From contig NZ_KE384562.1 in assembly GCF_000426725.1 (NCBI RefSeq), positions 34,895 to 98,894 on the forward strand: 64,000 nt of DNA, written 5' to 3'. The DNA is from Sporocytophaga myxococcoides DSM 11118. GTDB lineage: Bacteria; Bacteroidota; Bacteroidia; Cytophagales; Cytophagaceae. Every line of letters begins with the position of its first letter. Position 1 is the stretch's first letter. The notes below the pieces were generated by a model. That model was not told where the DNA came from, did no database searches, and was given only the letters and a program-made list of their open reading frames with translations. Shown one piece after another: positions 1 through 8,664 of this stretch. The position numbers were made by a program, and so were the translations under genes.

Positions 1-717
1 GATAGCTCCTATGATACCTTTTCCTAAGCCATTTTTCCATGTAGTATCTCCGGCTTTCCAATCAGAAAGATGAGGGGCATAATGATGAAGACCATCCGGA
101 AGGTTATTAACTGTGCCGCCAGTGTGATCCTGGGTATTGTCAAATTCCCAGTATGCTAAGAAGTTTTCAGGACTTCCTGCTCCGTTTTTAAGAAAGTATG
201 TACCTGTTCCTTTGAATTTATAATAATGCTCGTTATGATGTTCAAGCCATCCTTTCCCTCTGAAATCTTTTCCGCTTTTGTCAGATGCTGATACAGAAAA
301 AGACCCTGTTGTTCCGTCTATAGTAGCGATGGCACTTCCTGCAAGAGAGTCAGATGATGCTGCGATATTTGTACCATATCTGAATGAAGTTTTGTAGCTC
401 CATGTACCTGTTTCAGGCGGATTGAAATTTACTTTCCATTTGTTGCCAGTGCTGTCAGAAGTATTGTGTGCATTACCGTCTGTTGCATAATATCCTGGAA
501 CGATATAGGTATGATTTCCTGAAGTGAAATATACGTTTAACCTATAATCGCTAAAAGGATTGATAATATCTTTTTCTGAAGTTGAAGGTCCTGTAAAAGT
601 CAAAGTTACTTTATGCCATTGTTTCAATTCTCCTGTGATGGAAGGCTGAGATAGTATGACCAAAGGAGAAATGAAAAGATATATGAATGTTATTGATTTA
701 CTGAAGTTATAATTCAT
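1..717 (-). CDS. Secreted DUF5060-domain protein, N-terminal 239 residues (truncated by window edge)
   Basis: The reading frame is open from an ATG at 717 to the left window edge, giving 239 codons without a stop; the C-terminus lies outside. The protein begins with a signal peptide (hydrophobic stretch FIYLFISPLVIL, then SQ). The rest reads like a DUF5060 beta-sandwich: motifs HKVTLTFTGPSTSE, NPFSDYRLNVYFTSG, VPGYYATDGNA and YFLKNGAGSPENFLAYWEFD are typical of that family. DUF5060 domains usually sit in front of a TIM-barrel glycoside hydrolase-like domain (DUF4038/apiosidase type) in secreted Bacteroidota proteins, so polysaccharide binding or degradation is likely, but the catalytic part is not visible. 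Family call is confident; function is inference. Confidence 0.8.
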   Translation of the reverse strand, partial: MNYNFSKSITFIYLFISPLVILSQPSITGELKQWHKVTLTFTGPSTSEKDIINPFSDYRLNVYFTSGNHTYIVPGYYATDGNAHNTSDSTGNKWKVNFNPPETGTWSYKTSFRYGTNIAASSDSLAGSAIATIDGTTGSFSVSASDKSGKDFRGKGWLEHHNEHYYKFKGTGTYFLKNGAGSPENFLAYWEFDNTQDHTGGTVNNLPDGLHHYAPHLSDWKAGDTTWKNGLGKGIIGAI

Positions 718-856
718 GGATTGGTTAGATTACAAGTGTGTAACCATCTTTTTTTTGTGAATGTTTTTGGCAGGGAAAAGGCTTTGCTTGTCAAATTTTT
801 TAATAATTGTCGGGGCTTTATATAACGTTTAAACAAACGTAAAACGAGCATCGTTA

Positions 857-864
857 TACTTTTG
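857..864 (+). promoter_or_regulatory. Candidate Bacteroidota -7 promoter element (TACTTTTG)
   Basis: TACTTTTG is an exact match to the Bacteroidota -7 consensus TAnnTTTG. It lies 35 nt upstream of the ATG at 900, in the 182-nt divergent gap between the DUF5060 gene and the barrel gene. A good -33 TTTG at the usual spacing is not evident, so this is only a candidate. Confidence 0.4.
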
Positions 865-899
865 AAAAGCCTGTAAATCCTACGTTTTATCGAAATACT

Positions 900-1808
900 A
901 TGAAAATTAATAACAATATATTATTGCTAACAATAATTTTATTTTTGTCAAGTGTGTCTTATTCTTTTGGAGGAGATGAAATACCGGAAAATAAAAAGAA
1001 GAATAAAGTAAAGAATAAAGAGAATGCCCCGATTGGGTTAACATATAAGTCTGGTTTTAAAGGGAAGGACGATGGATTTCATGATTACTTTCTTACAGTT
1101 CAGCTTGGAGGTTTCTGGGCTTACAATGATGCTTCGGTGAAACTTAATTCACCTGAACTTGAAGGGACAGATATTGATCTTGAAAGGGATTTTGACTTAA
1201 GTAATAATAAGTTTTTCCCAAGAGCTGATGTGATCTTCAGAATAGGAAAACGTCATCAGATAGCAGCTTCTTTTTTTAGTCTTTCCAGAAAGAATTCTCT
1301 GGTGCTTGATAGGACAGTGTCGTTCGGTGATACTACGTTTTATGTAAACTCTGGTCTTGATGCAAAATTCAGACTTAATTCCTACGGTCTGGATTATAGA
1401 TTTTCTATTATTAAAACTCCACTGTGGGAAGCAGGTGTATTGCTTGGTGCCAAAGCATTTGATGTATATGCCAGAGCAGAAGCACATCTGAATGGTTTTA
1501 GCTATGGGGTTACAAAGCAATATTGGGCTCCCGTTCCTCTGCCAGGTGTACACGCTTTGGTTAATCTTGGTAAACATGTTGTACTACGAGGTATCGGAGA
1601 CTATTTTCAACTTAATATAAATGACTGGGATTTTAAAGTATGGGAAGTAAGACCAGGAATTGAAATTTATCCGATAGAGAATGTTGGTCTTTCATTTTAC
1701 TACCATTACCTTGTAGCAGATGTGAACAGAGTACCCGAAGAAGATATAAATGGTTATTTTAAGTATAAAATTAGTGCTGTTACCGGCCAGCTTGCTGTAA
1801 GATTCTAG
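900..1808 (+). CDS. Outer-membrane beta-barrel protein of unknown function
   Basis: A 302-residue protein with a signal peptide (hydrophobic residues 7-22, likely cleavage after SYSFG) followed by a Lys/Asn-rich linker (residues 25-45). The rest consists of alternating amphipathic beta-strands ending in an aromatic-type strand (QLAVRF), the usual barrel-insertion signature. I recognise no named family with certainty; it resembles generic Bacteroidota outer-membrane barrels of 10-12 strands. It is followed after 140 nt by a DUF4136 protein on the same strand. A similar pairing of a DUF4136 lipoprotein with a barrel recurs at 20997-22305, which suggests the two classes work together in the envelope (inference). 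Confidence 0.65.
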   Translation: MKINNNILLLTIILFLSSVSYSFGGDEIPENKKKNKVKNKENAPIGLTYKSGFKGKDDGFHDYFLTVQLGGFWAYNDASVKLNSPELEGTDIDLERDFDLSNNKFFPRADVIFRIGKRHQIAASFFSLSRKNSLVLDRTVSFGDTTFYVNSGLDAKFRLNSYGLDYRFSIIKTPLWEAGVLLGAKAFDVYARAEAHLNGFSYGVTKQYWAPVPLPGVHALVNLGKHVVLRGIGDYFQLNINDWDFKVWEVRPGIEIYPIENVGLSFYYHYLVADVNRVPEEDINGYFKYKISAVTGQLAVRF

Positions 1809-1948
1809 TCAAAGTTAAATGATATCATTTGATATTGAGCCATTAAAATAAAAAGGTTTTAATAGGATTTGTTTTTCAGGAATTGTTCAAAAAACGATTT
1901 TAAATTATTGACAGTTTTAAAAACGAGTGGTAACTCTAAAATAAGATT

Positions 1949-2512
1949 ATGAAAAAGGTCAATATATTTAATAGGATAGTTTTGATGTGTGGAATGCTGT
2001 TTGTTTGTGCAGCAAGTGTGTTTGCTCAAATATCATCAGATAAGGATCCGAATGCTGATTTCAGTCAGTTTAAAACCTTTGGCTTTAAACCCGGAACGGT
2101 TATAAATCAGGGAAAGACTGAAACGAATAATACCATTATGGATAATAAAGTTGATAACGCAGTTGCATCTGAGTTAACAGCGAAGGGGTTAAAAAGAGAT
2201 GATAATAATCCTGATCTTATAATTACTTATTCAGCCGGTGCTCAAGAGAAAACAGAGCTTGAAGATGCAGGTCCTGGTTTTGCAGGTCCAGGTATATATG
2301 TAGCAGACGACTGGTGGGCGGATTCTTATGACGAGTTCTGGGCAAATACCTATAACGAAGGAACCTTAATGATCGATGTAAAAGATGCTCAAACAAATGA
2401 TCTTGTTTATAGAGTATATGGCGCAGGCGAGGTTAAGAAGAAATCAAGCAAGCAGGATAAAGAAATCAACAAGATTGTTCAAAAGGGATTTAAAAAGTTC
2501 CCTACTCAATAA
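1949..2512 (+). CDS. DUF4136 domain-containing exported protein
   Basis: A 187-residue protein with a Sec signal peptide (residues 1-26, ending VFAQ). The mature part has the DUF4136 hallmarks: the opening DPNADFSQFKTFGFKP, a middle stretch NPDLIITYSAGAQ, and the closing pattern GTLMIDVKDAQTNDLVYRVYGAGEV with a charged C-terminal helix. There is no lipobox Cys, unlike many relatives, so it is probably periplasmic. The biochemical role of DUF4136 is unknown; these are common Bacteroidota envelope proteins. A second DUF4136 protein, a lipoprotein, is encoded at 20997-21671. A strong terminator follows. Confidence 0.8.
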   Translation: MKKVNIFNRIVLMCGMLFVCAASVFAQISSDKDPNADFSQFKTFGFKPGTVINQGKTETNNTIMDNKVDNAVASELTAKGLKRDDNNPDLIITYSAGAQEKTELEDAGPGFAGPGIYVADDWWADSYDEFWANTYNEGTLMIDVKDAQTNDLVYRVYGAGEVKKKSSKQDKEINKIVQKGFKKFPTQ

Positions 2513-2534
2513 CGATCGATTACTTTGATAACGG

Positions 2535-2563
2535 AAACAGGTTGCAATTGATGCAACCTGTTT
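2535..2563 (+). terminator. Rho-independent terminator after the DUF4136 gene
   Basis: Perfect 12-bp arms AAACAGGTTGCA / TGCAACCTGTTT with a 5-nt loop, running into a T-tract at 2561-2565. It separates the envelope genes from gadB. Confidence 0.8.
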
Positions 2564-2642
2564 TTGTTTATGGGGGGCACTCCCTTACGGATAACAATTT
2601 ATTGTTGACGAGCCTTATTTTAAAGGGAAGAATTTGAAAGTT

Positions 2643-4037
2643 ATGGCTTTATATCAAAAAGATGATCATCGCAGTAATTTGTTGGATGATATTTATGCAT
2701 CTCCTGATCTTGGTGTGTCTATGCCAAAATACAGGATACCTGAGGAAGAACATGATCCAAGGGTTGCATATGCTGCAGTACACGATGAACTGATGCTTGA
2801 CGGTAATTCAAGGCAGAATCTGGCTACTTTCTGTCAGACATATCTGGATCCTGAAATACATAAGTTAATGGATGAATCGGTCGATAAGAACATGATTGAT
2901 AAGGATGAGTATCCTCAGACTGCAGAAATTGAATCTCGCTGTGTGGCTATGATTGCTGATTTGTGGCATTCTCCGGATGCAGCGAATACAATAGGATGTT
3001 CAACTACCGGATCAAGTGAGGCAGCCATGTTAGGAGGATTGGCTATGAAATGGAAGTGGAGGGCAAAAAGACAAGCTCAAGGCAAGACAACTGATAAGCC
3101 AAATCTTATCTGTGGGCCTGTTCAGGTATGCTGGCATAAGTTTGCACGTTATTTCGATGTGGAACTTAGGGAAATACCGATGGAGCATGGAAGATTATTG
3201 ATGTCCCCGGAAGAAGTACTCAAAAGATGTGACGAAAATACCATAGGGGTTGTACCTACTTTAGGGGTAACCTTTACACTTCAGTTTGAAGATGTTAAAG
3301 GTATCAGCGAAGCTCTTGATCAGTTGCAGAAAGATACGGGACTGGATATACCAATACACGTCGACGCTGCAAGCGGTGGATTTGTCGCTCCATTCCTGTA
3401 TGAGGAACTGCTATGGGATTTCAGATTATCAAGGGTGAAATCAATTAACGCATCAGGACATAAGCATGGCTTATCCCCCCTTGGAGTTGGTTGGGTAGTT
3501 TGGAGAGAAAAGCATGATCTTCCGGAAGAGTTGATATTTAATGTTAATTACCTTGGCGGTAATATGCCTACATTTGCTTTAAACTTCAGCAGACCAGGAG
3601 GACAGATCATTGCTCAGTATTATAATTTTCTAAGGCTGGGAAGAGAAGGGTATAGAAGAATTCATCAGTCATGTATAGATACAGGAATCTACCTTGCTGA
3701 AGAAATAGCAAAGTCTGGTCTTGTAGAAATTATCTATGATGGAAGAGGAGGACTTCCCGGATGTTGTTATAAGCTTAAGGAAGGTCTGAATACCAATTAC
3801 ACTTTGTATGACCTTTCGGACAGGCTTAGAGCAAGGGGGTGGCAAATTGCTTCGTATTCTTTGCCTTCCAATGCTCAGGATGTAGTGATTCAAAGGATAT
3901 TGGTAAGACATGGTTTTACTCATGACCTTGCCAATCTTCTATTGGAGGACATAAACCGATCAGTTGATTTCTTCAAAGCACACCCTGTTGTAGAGCCTAT
4001 GACAAGGGAAGAAGCAGGAGGATTTAATCACTCCTAA
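2643..4037 (+). CDS. gadB: Glutamate decarboxylase, PLP-dependent
   Basis: Converts L-glutamate to GABA and CO2, consuming a cytoplasmic proton; this is the core enzyme of glutamate-dependent acid resistance. The 464-residue product matches the family length (E. coli GadB is 466) and has [15 protein letters not shown], the PLP pocket motif HVDAASGGF, and the Schiff-base lysine in SGHKHG (about Lys274). The C-terminus ends F-N-H-S, matching the F-K-H-T of E. coli GadB, whose penultimate His blocks the active site at neutral pH; the pH switch therefore looks conserved. An in-frame TTG at 2634 is possible, but the ATG at 2643 fits better, with AAAGGGAAG 12 nt upstream. A terminator separates it from gadC, so the two may be transcribed separately. 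Confidence 0.96.
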   Translation: MALYQKDDHRSNLLDDIYASPDLGVSMPKYRIPEEEHDPRVAYAAVHDELMLDGNSRQNLATFCQTYLDPEIHKLMDESVDKNMIDKDEYPQTAEIESRCVAMIADLWHSPDAANTIGCSTTGSSEAAMLGGLAMKWKWRAKRQAQGKTTDKPNLICGPVQVCWHKFARYFDVELREIPMEHGRLLMSPEEVLKRCDENTIGVVPTLGVTFTLQFEDVKGISEALDQLQKDTGLDIPIHVDAASGGFVAPFLYEELLWDFRLSRVKSINASGHKHGLSPLGVGWVVWREKHDLPEELIFNVNYLGGNMPTFALNFSRPGGQIIAQYYNFLRLGREGYRRIHQSCIDTGIYLAEEIAKSGLVEIIYDGRGGLPGCCYKLKEGLNTNYTLYDLSDRLRARGWQIASYSLPSNAQDVVIQRILVRHGFTHDLANLLLEDINRSVDFFKAHPVVEPMTREEAGGFNHS

Positions 4038-4052
4038 ATTGAAAGAAATATT

Positions 4053-4091
4053 GCATTCGTTCGGTATATTTTCAGAACGAATGCTTTTTTT
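4053..4091 (+). terminator. Rho-independent terminator between gadB and gadC
   Basis: Perfect 10-bp arms GCATTCGTTC / GAACGAATGC with a 12-nt loop, followed by seven T residues. It implies that gadC is either read from its own promoter or by read-through. Confidence 0.85.
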
Positions 4092-4207
4092 GTGCATGTA
4101 TCCTGTTTAAACATTTTTTTACTTGTCTTGTTGACTTATCAGTTTCAATAAAATCAGCCTTTACAGAAGATGTGGAGGTTCATATTCTTCACTTATATCT
4201 AAATCTA

Positions 4208-5716
4208 ATGTTTAAATTCAAGGATGAAGGTCCAAAGGTAAAAAAAGATGAGATTCCTGTTAAGCAAGGTACCATTACTACTTTTGGAATTAGCATGATG
4301 ACGTGTGCTTGCGTGTTAAGCTTAAGAGGATTGCCTGTGATCGCTAAGGAAGAATTAACTATGTTTTTCTATATAGGATTTTCAACACTTTTATTTTTGA
4401 TTCCAGTATCCCTTGTATCGGCTGAATTGGGAGGCGCTTTTGGAGGCAGGGCAGGTGGAGTTTATACCTGGGTAGGAGAAGCCTTTAATAAGAAAACAGG
4501 TTTTATTGCTATCTGGTTGGAATGGGCGCAGACAATCGTATTATACCCTACAGTCCTCGGCTTTGCATCAGGAGCCTTTGGTTACGCCCTTGGTAGGCCG
4601 GATTTGGCAAGCAATGGAATGTTTGTTGGTTTGTTTTCAATTTTTATATATTGGGTTGCCACTTTTATTGTATTCAGAGGTTCAGCAGTTATTCAGAAAG
4701 TAACTAGCTATGGATTTCTATTAGGGACTGTTATTCCAGGATTATTGATTATAGGGTTTGGTGTGACATGGATGGTAATGGGTGAGGACATCGCATTTCT
4801 ACATCCTGATCCTAGTGATGCCACTGTAAGTAAGATTATCGATGGAAAAGCAGAGCCTCGTGTCTTTCCTTATTTTAAAAGCATTACAGATGTAGCATTT
4901 CTTGCAGGTATCGTTTTGCTGTTTTCAGGAGTAGAGTCTCAAGCTGTACATGCAAATGAGTTGAAAAATCCTGCAAAGCAATTTCCTCAGGCTATGTTAC
5001 TCGCAGCTTTGATAATATTCAGTATTTTTACTTTAGGAGCATTATCAGTCGGTGCTGTAATTCCAGGCCAACAGATTAATGTACAATCTGGATTAATGCA
5101 GGCATTCTATAAAATTTTTAATAAGTTCCATCTCGGGTGGCTGACTTATATTTCAGGTTTGTTAGTGACCTTTGGTGCTATAGCAAGTGTCCTTTCCTGG
5201 CTGTCCGGTCCGAGTAAGGGACTTCTTGTTACTGCTAAAGATAGAATACTGCCAGATATGATGAGTAAGACTAATAACAAGGGAATTCAAACTGGAATAC
5301 TTTATTTTCAGGGGTCATTTGTTACCATATTGGCTTCACTATATATCTTTCTGGAGGATGTAAATGTGGCATTCTTTCTTTTGACAGTTCTTACTGTTGG
5401 TCTGTATCTGATCATGTATATGTTGATGTATGCTGCTGCCATAAGATTAAAATACACTCAACCTAATCTTCCTAGGTCCTATAAAATTCCTGGTGGAAAG
5501 ACAGGTATGGTAGTCGTTGCCGGGGCTGGTTTTCTTGCCGTTTTATTTGCCTTTATACTCGCTTTCGTACCTCCATCTCAGCTGCCTATAGGAAGTCCCG
5601 CTTCTTATGTAGGAATGGTGATTGGAGGAACAGCATTCTTTACAGGACTTCCCTTTTTGATTTTTTATGTGAAAAGAAAAAGAGGGACAGATCTGAGTGG
5701 CAAACCTAATGTGTGA
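4208..5716 (+). CDS. gadC: Glutamate:GABA antiporter (APC family)
   Basis: An inner-membrane antiporter that imports glutamate and exports GABA, partner of GadB. About 12 hydrophobic segments are visible in 502 residues. Family motifs include SAELGGAFGGRAGGVYTWV near the N-terminus, SGVESQAVHANELKNPAKQFPQAM in the centre (shown in two overlapping pieces: SGVESQAVHANELK, NPAKQFPQAM), WLSGPSKGLLVTAKDRILP, and YKIPGGKTG. The E. coli protein (511 residues) ends with a C-plug that seals the channel at neutral pH. Here the chain stops soon after the last membrane helix (YVKRKRGTDLSGKPNV), so that plug is missing. A GTG at 4172 would add 12 residues; ATG 4208 gives the more usual N-terminus. Identification rests on the motifs and on gadB next door. 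Confidence 0.9.
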   Translation: MFKFKDEGPKVKKDEIPVKQGTITTFGISMMTCACVLSLRGLPVIAKEELTMFFYIGFSTLLFLIPVSLVSAELGGAFGGRAGGVYTWVGEAFNKKTGFIAIWLEWAQTIVLYPTVLGFASGAFGYALGRPDLASNGMFVGLFSIFIYWVATFIVFRGSAVIQKVTSYGFLLGTVIPGLLIIGFGVTWMVMGEDIAFLHPDPSDATVSKIIDGKAEPRVFPYFKSITDVAFLAGIVLLFSGVESQAVHANELKNPAKQFPQAMLLAALIIFSIFTLGALSVGAVIPGQQINVQSGLMQAFYKIFNKFHLGWLTYISGLLVTFGAIASVLSWLSGPSKGLLVTAKDRILPDMMSKTNNKGIQTGILYFQGSFVTILASLYIFLEDVNVAFFLLTVLTVGLYLIMYMLMYAAAIRLKYTQPNLPRSYKIPGGKTGMVVVAGAGFLAVLFAFILAFVPPSQLPIGSPASYVGMVIGGTAFFTGLPFLIFYVKRKRGTDLSGKPNV

Positions 5717-5775
5717 AAATTTAAAAAGATAGTGAGATGATTCATACGGGGTTTAATATTGATTGCTATAGCAAG

Positions 5776-6267
5776 TTAATGTGTGTCAAATTTTTTAAAA
5801 GCAACCTTTAATTCTTTGTTTAGTGCGTTAACAGCATATCTGGATTCAAATACAAGCATGACGCTTGCTCCGAATAGAAGAACAACGCCAATCAATCCTA
5901 ACACCAGTGGAACTGCATAGAAATTTAAAGGAGTGAGTTTAATTATTGCAAGAAAGATACTTGTAGCGAAGAAATCACAAAGTGCTAAGTACTGGAACCA
6001 TAAGCTTTGTTGAAGGTATTTTGAACGAATGGCCATCATATGTAATATCTCTAATGTATGACGCGTTTCTTCATCTGAATTTATCTTTTGTGATTTACTA
6101 TTATAGTCAAGGTTTATAATCTTCAATAACTCTCTAACCCTGTCTATTACCTTGCCGGATCTTGTGCTTGTTGATAATATCAGACTTAGTGTTGCCATGA
6201 TTAATATAACAGGGATAATCATAGCAGACAGGATAGCTACGGTTTCCTGAAATTTATCTTTGTCCAT
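5776..6267 (-). CDS. DUF2721 family membrane protein
   Basis: A 163-residue protein with an N-terminal membrane segment (residues 12-32), a charged amphipathic stretch beginning RSGKVIDRVREL, and two further hydrophobic segments (about 95-112 and 117-140). The pattern ILSAMIIPVILIMATLSLIL followed by SxRxGKVxDRxR is characteristic of DUF2721, whose function is unknown. It lies 37 nt downstream of the DUF4239 protein on the same strand and is probably co-transcribed with it. Both sit, on the opposite strand, inside the acid-resistance island, between gadC and the first glutaminase. Whether they take part in pH or ion homeostasis is not shown by the sequence. Confidence 0.75.
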   Translation of the reverse strand: MDKDKFQETVAILSAMIIPVILIMATLSLILSTSTRSGKVIDRVRELLKIINLDYNSKSQKINSDEETRHTLEILHMMAIRSKYLQQSLWFQYLALCDFFATSIFLAIIKLTPLNFYAVPLVLGLIGVVLLFGASVMLVFESRYAVNALNKELKVAFKKFDTH

Positions 6268-6304
6268 ATATTATCTGATTAAATTCATTGTTTTTATTAC
6301 GTTG

Positions 6305-7147
6305 TCAATAGTTTTCTACAGGATTCATTTTACCGTATTTCTCAAAGGATTTCTGTAGTAATGTAAGGCTTGAAACATCCAGGTTGACAATTCCTGTTAA
6401 TGGTCTGTCAAGATCAGTAATAAGCAACATGATTGAAGATATAATTATACCAAGGCTAATTGAAAATTTAAGTTTTATAATTTTTGAGTATCCATGATAA
6501 TAGCCGGTTGAGAAAAACGAAAATATTGCAATTAAAATCAATATGTACATTATTGTAATAGGTGCGCGGTTTTCAAGTGCTGAGGAAATGCTATCGCTAA
6601 TGTCTACAATGTTGTTCAATGACTGGATAATAAGACTTGTGTTAACGTTGGGCTCCAGTTTTCCTATCTTAGCGGATTTCGCCCAGATTGTTACCTGAAG
6701 ATTTATCAGCTCAGTTTGTATTTCATCTTGCCTTTCAGGAGTGCTCCTTATCTTATATTGATTGTAATACTGGATCCTGGTTGCCAGATATTTTTTTAAG
6801 AGGTTTCTGAGGTTATCTTTTAGAGTACTATCCTTGAGCAGACCCACTCTGAAATAAGCCGTCCCTATACTTGTAGCCTCTTTATTGATCAATCCTCTTC
6901 TTTCTTCAAATCTTGTAGATGATACGCTAAATGAAAAGGCCAGCAATATGCCTAGCAGAGATAGGGAACCACTTTGAATAGACGAGATTATAAAAAAATC
7001 ATTACTGTTTGTAGTTTCTTTGCTAAAGAATTTCCTTCCCTGGCGAAATCCGAAGAGATAAGATATGATGAGTAGTATTAATACTATCAGTATGGATATC
7101 CATTCGTCTTTAAATGTAAAGGAATCATTGGTAAGAAAATATTTCAT
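6305..7147 (-). CDS. DUF4239 (bestrophin-like) membrane protein
   Basis: A 280-residue protein with two N-terminal membrane segments (about 18-36 and 58-76), a long soluble helical middle and two C-terminal membrane segments (about 195-215 and 222-242). The stretch LLGILLAFSFSVSSTRFEER followed by LINKEATSIGTAYFRVGLL, and the closing DLDRPLTGI, are hallmarks of DUF4239, described as bestrophin-like. A paralogue at 20144-20947 shares each of these blocks (FAFTFSMAASRFDAR, ESNAIGTTYLRVSLL, DLDRPLRGI). Channel activity is only suggested by the family description. It is probably the first gene of a two-gene operon with the DUF2721 protein. Confidence 0.75.
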   Translation of the reverse strand: MKYFLTNDSFTFKDEWISILIVLILLIISYLFGFRQGRKFFSKETTNSNDFFIISSIQSGSLSLLGILLAFSFSVSSTRFEERRGLINKEATSIGTAYFRVGLLKDSTLKDNLRNLLKKYLATRIQYYNQYKIRSTPERQDEIQTELINLQVTIWAKSAKIGKLEPNVNTSLIIQSLNNIVDISDSISSALENRAPITIMYILILIAIFSFFSTGYYHGYSKIIKLKFSISLGIIISSIMLLITDLDRPLTGIVNLDVSSLTLLQKSFEKYGKMNPVENY

Positions 7148-7339
7148 AAATCAGAACTCTACTGTACACAAAACCTGAAATTTAATTACATGTTCTGATT
7201 TCAATTTTTAATAATTGAGATAAGTTTTTATTTCACTGGGATGATAAAAAAACAAAATTAATTAAGCTCGTTGTAACATTTTTATACCATCCCTGTTTGG
7301 CTTGAAACATCCTGATACCAGATAGGAGAAGAAGATATC

Positions 7340-8425
7340 ATGACTTCTGACCTAAAGCATTTAACTATATCTATAGAAATTATGAAAATTATAAAATCAA
7401 ACGTAAAGAAGTCAATACTGGGAGGACTCATTATCCTATTATTAATCAGCATAGGTTTTTTCTCTTTTATTCAGAATAAAGAAAAAGCAACGGAAGAAGA
7501 AATCAAAGCAGCAGTAAAAGAGGCTTATGATAAATTTAAAACTTTAAAGGGAGGAAAGAATGCAGATTATATACCATACCTGGCAAAGGTCGACTCTACC
7601 TTTTATGGAATAGTAATAGTTACTGCTGATGGGAAAGTTTATCCAATTGGAGAAACTAAATACGAATTTGGTATTGAATCAATTTCAAAGGTATTTACCC
7701 TTGCCCAAGCTTTACAAGAAAAAGGAGGCAAAGTGGTAATGGATAGCGTAGGTGTTAATGCAACAGGTCTGCCATTCAATTCTGTACAAGCAATCGAAAT
7801 ACAAGGACAACAACCACAAAATCCACTGGTTAATGCTGGTGCAATAGCTACAGTTAGTCTATTGGACCCCAAAAACAACCAGGAAGCAAAATGGAATAAG
7901 GTACAAAAAAACTTTAATCGCTTTGCTGGCAGAGAGATTAAAGTTATTGATGAATTATATAAATCGGAAGCTGCGACAGATCAGCACAATGAAGGAATTG
8001 CGCTACTACTACAATCATACAATAAACTATATGATAAACCAGCGATCGCTATTGATGTATACACTAAACAATGTTCATTTGGTGTCAATGCTAAAGATCT
8101 TGCTGTAATGGCAGCTACGCTGGCCAATAATGGAGTTAATCCATTAACAAAAGAAAAAGTAGTTGACCCAAAGCATATCCCACAGATATTAGCGGTAATG
8201 AGCACTGCAGGACTTTATGAAACTACTGGAGAATGGATGTTTAAGGTAGGCTTACCTTCAAAAAGTGGCGTAGGTGGAGGAATAATTTCTGTAGTTCCAG
8301 GACAAATGGGAATTGCGGTATTTGCACCTCCTTTAGATAAGGCTGGGAATAGTGTAAAAGCACAAAAGACAATTGAATTCCTGGCTGATAAACTAAAATT
8401 AAACGTATTCTCGGCGCAAAATTAA
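7340..8425 (+). CDS. glsA: Glutaminase, membrane-anchored (copy 1)
   Basis: Hydrolyses L-glutamine to glutamate and ammonia. The serine-dependent glutaminase fold shows the catalytic S-x-x-K in ESISKVF (Ser114, Lys117), NPLVNAGAIAT, YTKQCSFGVNAKDLAVMAAT and LPSKSGVGGGI near the C-terminus. Unlike the soluble E. coli enzymes (about 310 residues), it carries an extra N-terminus: a Lys-rich start and a hydrophobic segment (about 25-45). The catalytic domain is therefore predicted to face the periplasm, tethered to the inner membrane (inference). AGGAGAAG at 7324-7331 supports the ATG at 7340; the next ATG, 7382, has no such site. Placed between gadC and a porin, it likely supplies glutamate and neutralising ammonia for acid resistance. 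A paralogue lies at 11297. Confidence 0.93.
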   Translation: MTSDLKHLTISIEIMKIIKSNVKKSILGGLIILLLISIGFFSFIQNKEKATEEEIKAAVKEAYDKFKTLKGGKNADYIPYLAKVDSTFYGIVIVTADGKVYPIGETKYEFGIESISKVFTLAQALQEKGGKVVMDSVGVNATGLPFNSVQAIEIQGQQPQNPLVNAGAIATVSLLDPKNNQEAKWNKVQKNFNRFAGREIKVIDELYKSEAATDQHNEGIALLLQSYNKLYDKPAIAIDVYTKQCSFGVNAKDLAVMAATLANNGVNPLTKEKVVDPKHIPQILAVMSTAGLYETTGEWMFKVGLPSKSGVGGGIISVVPGQMGIAVFAPPLDKAGNSVKAQKTIEFLADKLKLNVFSAQN

Positions 8426-8462
8426 TTATAGGAGTATAAGTTTATAATTGACTAATATTCTT

Positions 8463-8514
8463 TTAATAAATGTCATTGTCTTATTTTCTCAGCAACGACA
8501 ATGACATTTATTAA
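8463..8514. terminator. Long perfect inverted repeat after glsA copy 1
   Basis: Perfect 18-bp arms (8463-8480 and 8497-8514; TTAATAAATGTCATTGTC and its complement) with a 16-nt spacer. Located 38 nt after the stop codon, it probably acts as a terminator or mRNA 3' stabiliser, but it has no clean T-tract. A second, weaker inverted repeat (TCTGCAG / CTGCAGA) lies at 8555-8578 before the next gene. Confidence 0.55.
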
Positions 8515-8664
8515 TCTCCCACCCAGTGCCACTAATTAATGTACCTTAATCTTGTCTGCAGTCATAAAGACCTGCAGATCTTAATAAAAGGATTTTAGTG
8601 GGTAAATTTTCCTTATATATAAATGGCTACTTCAGTTTTTCTTTTAAAATAACATTTTATTAGA

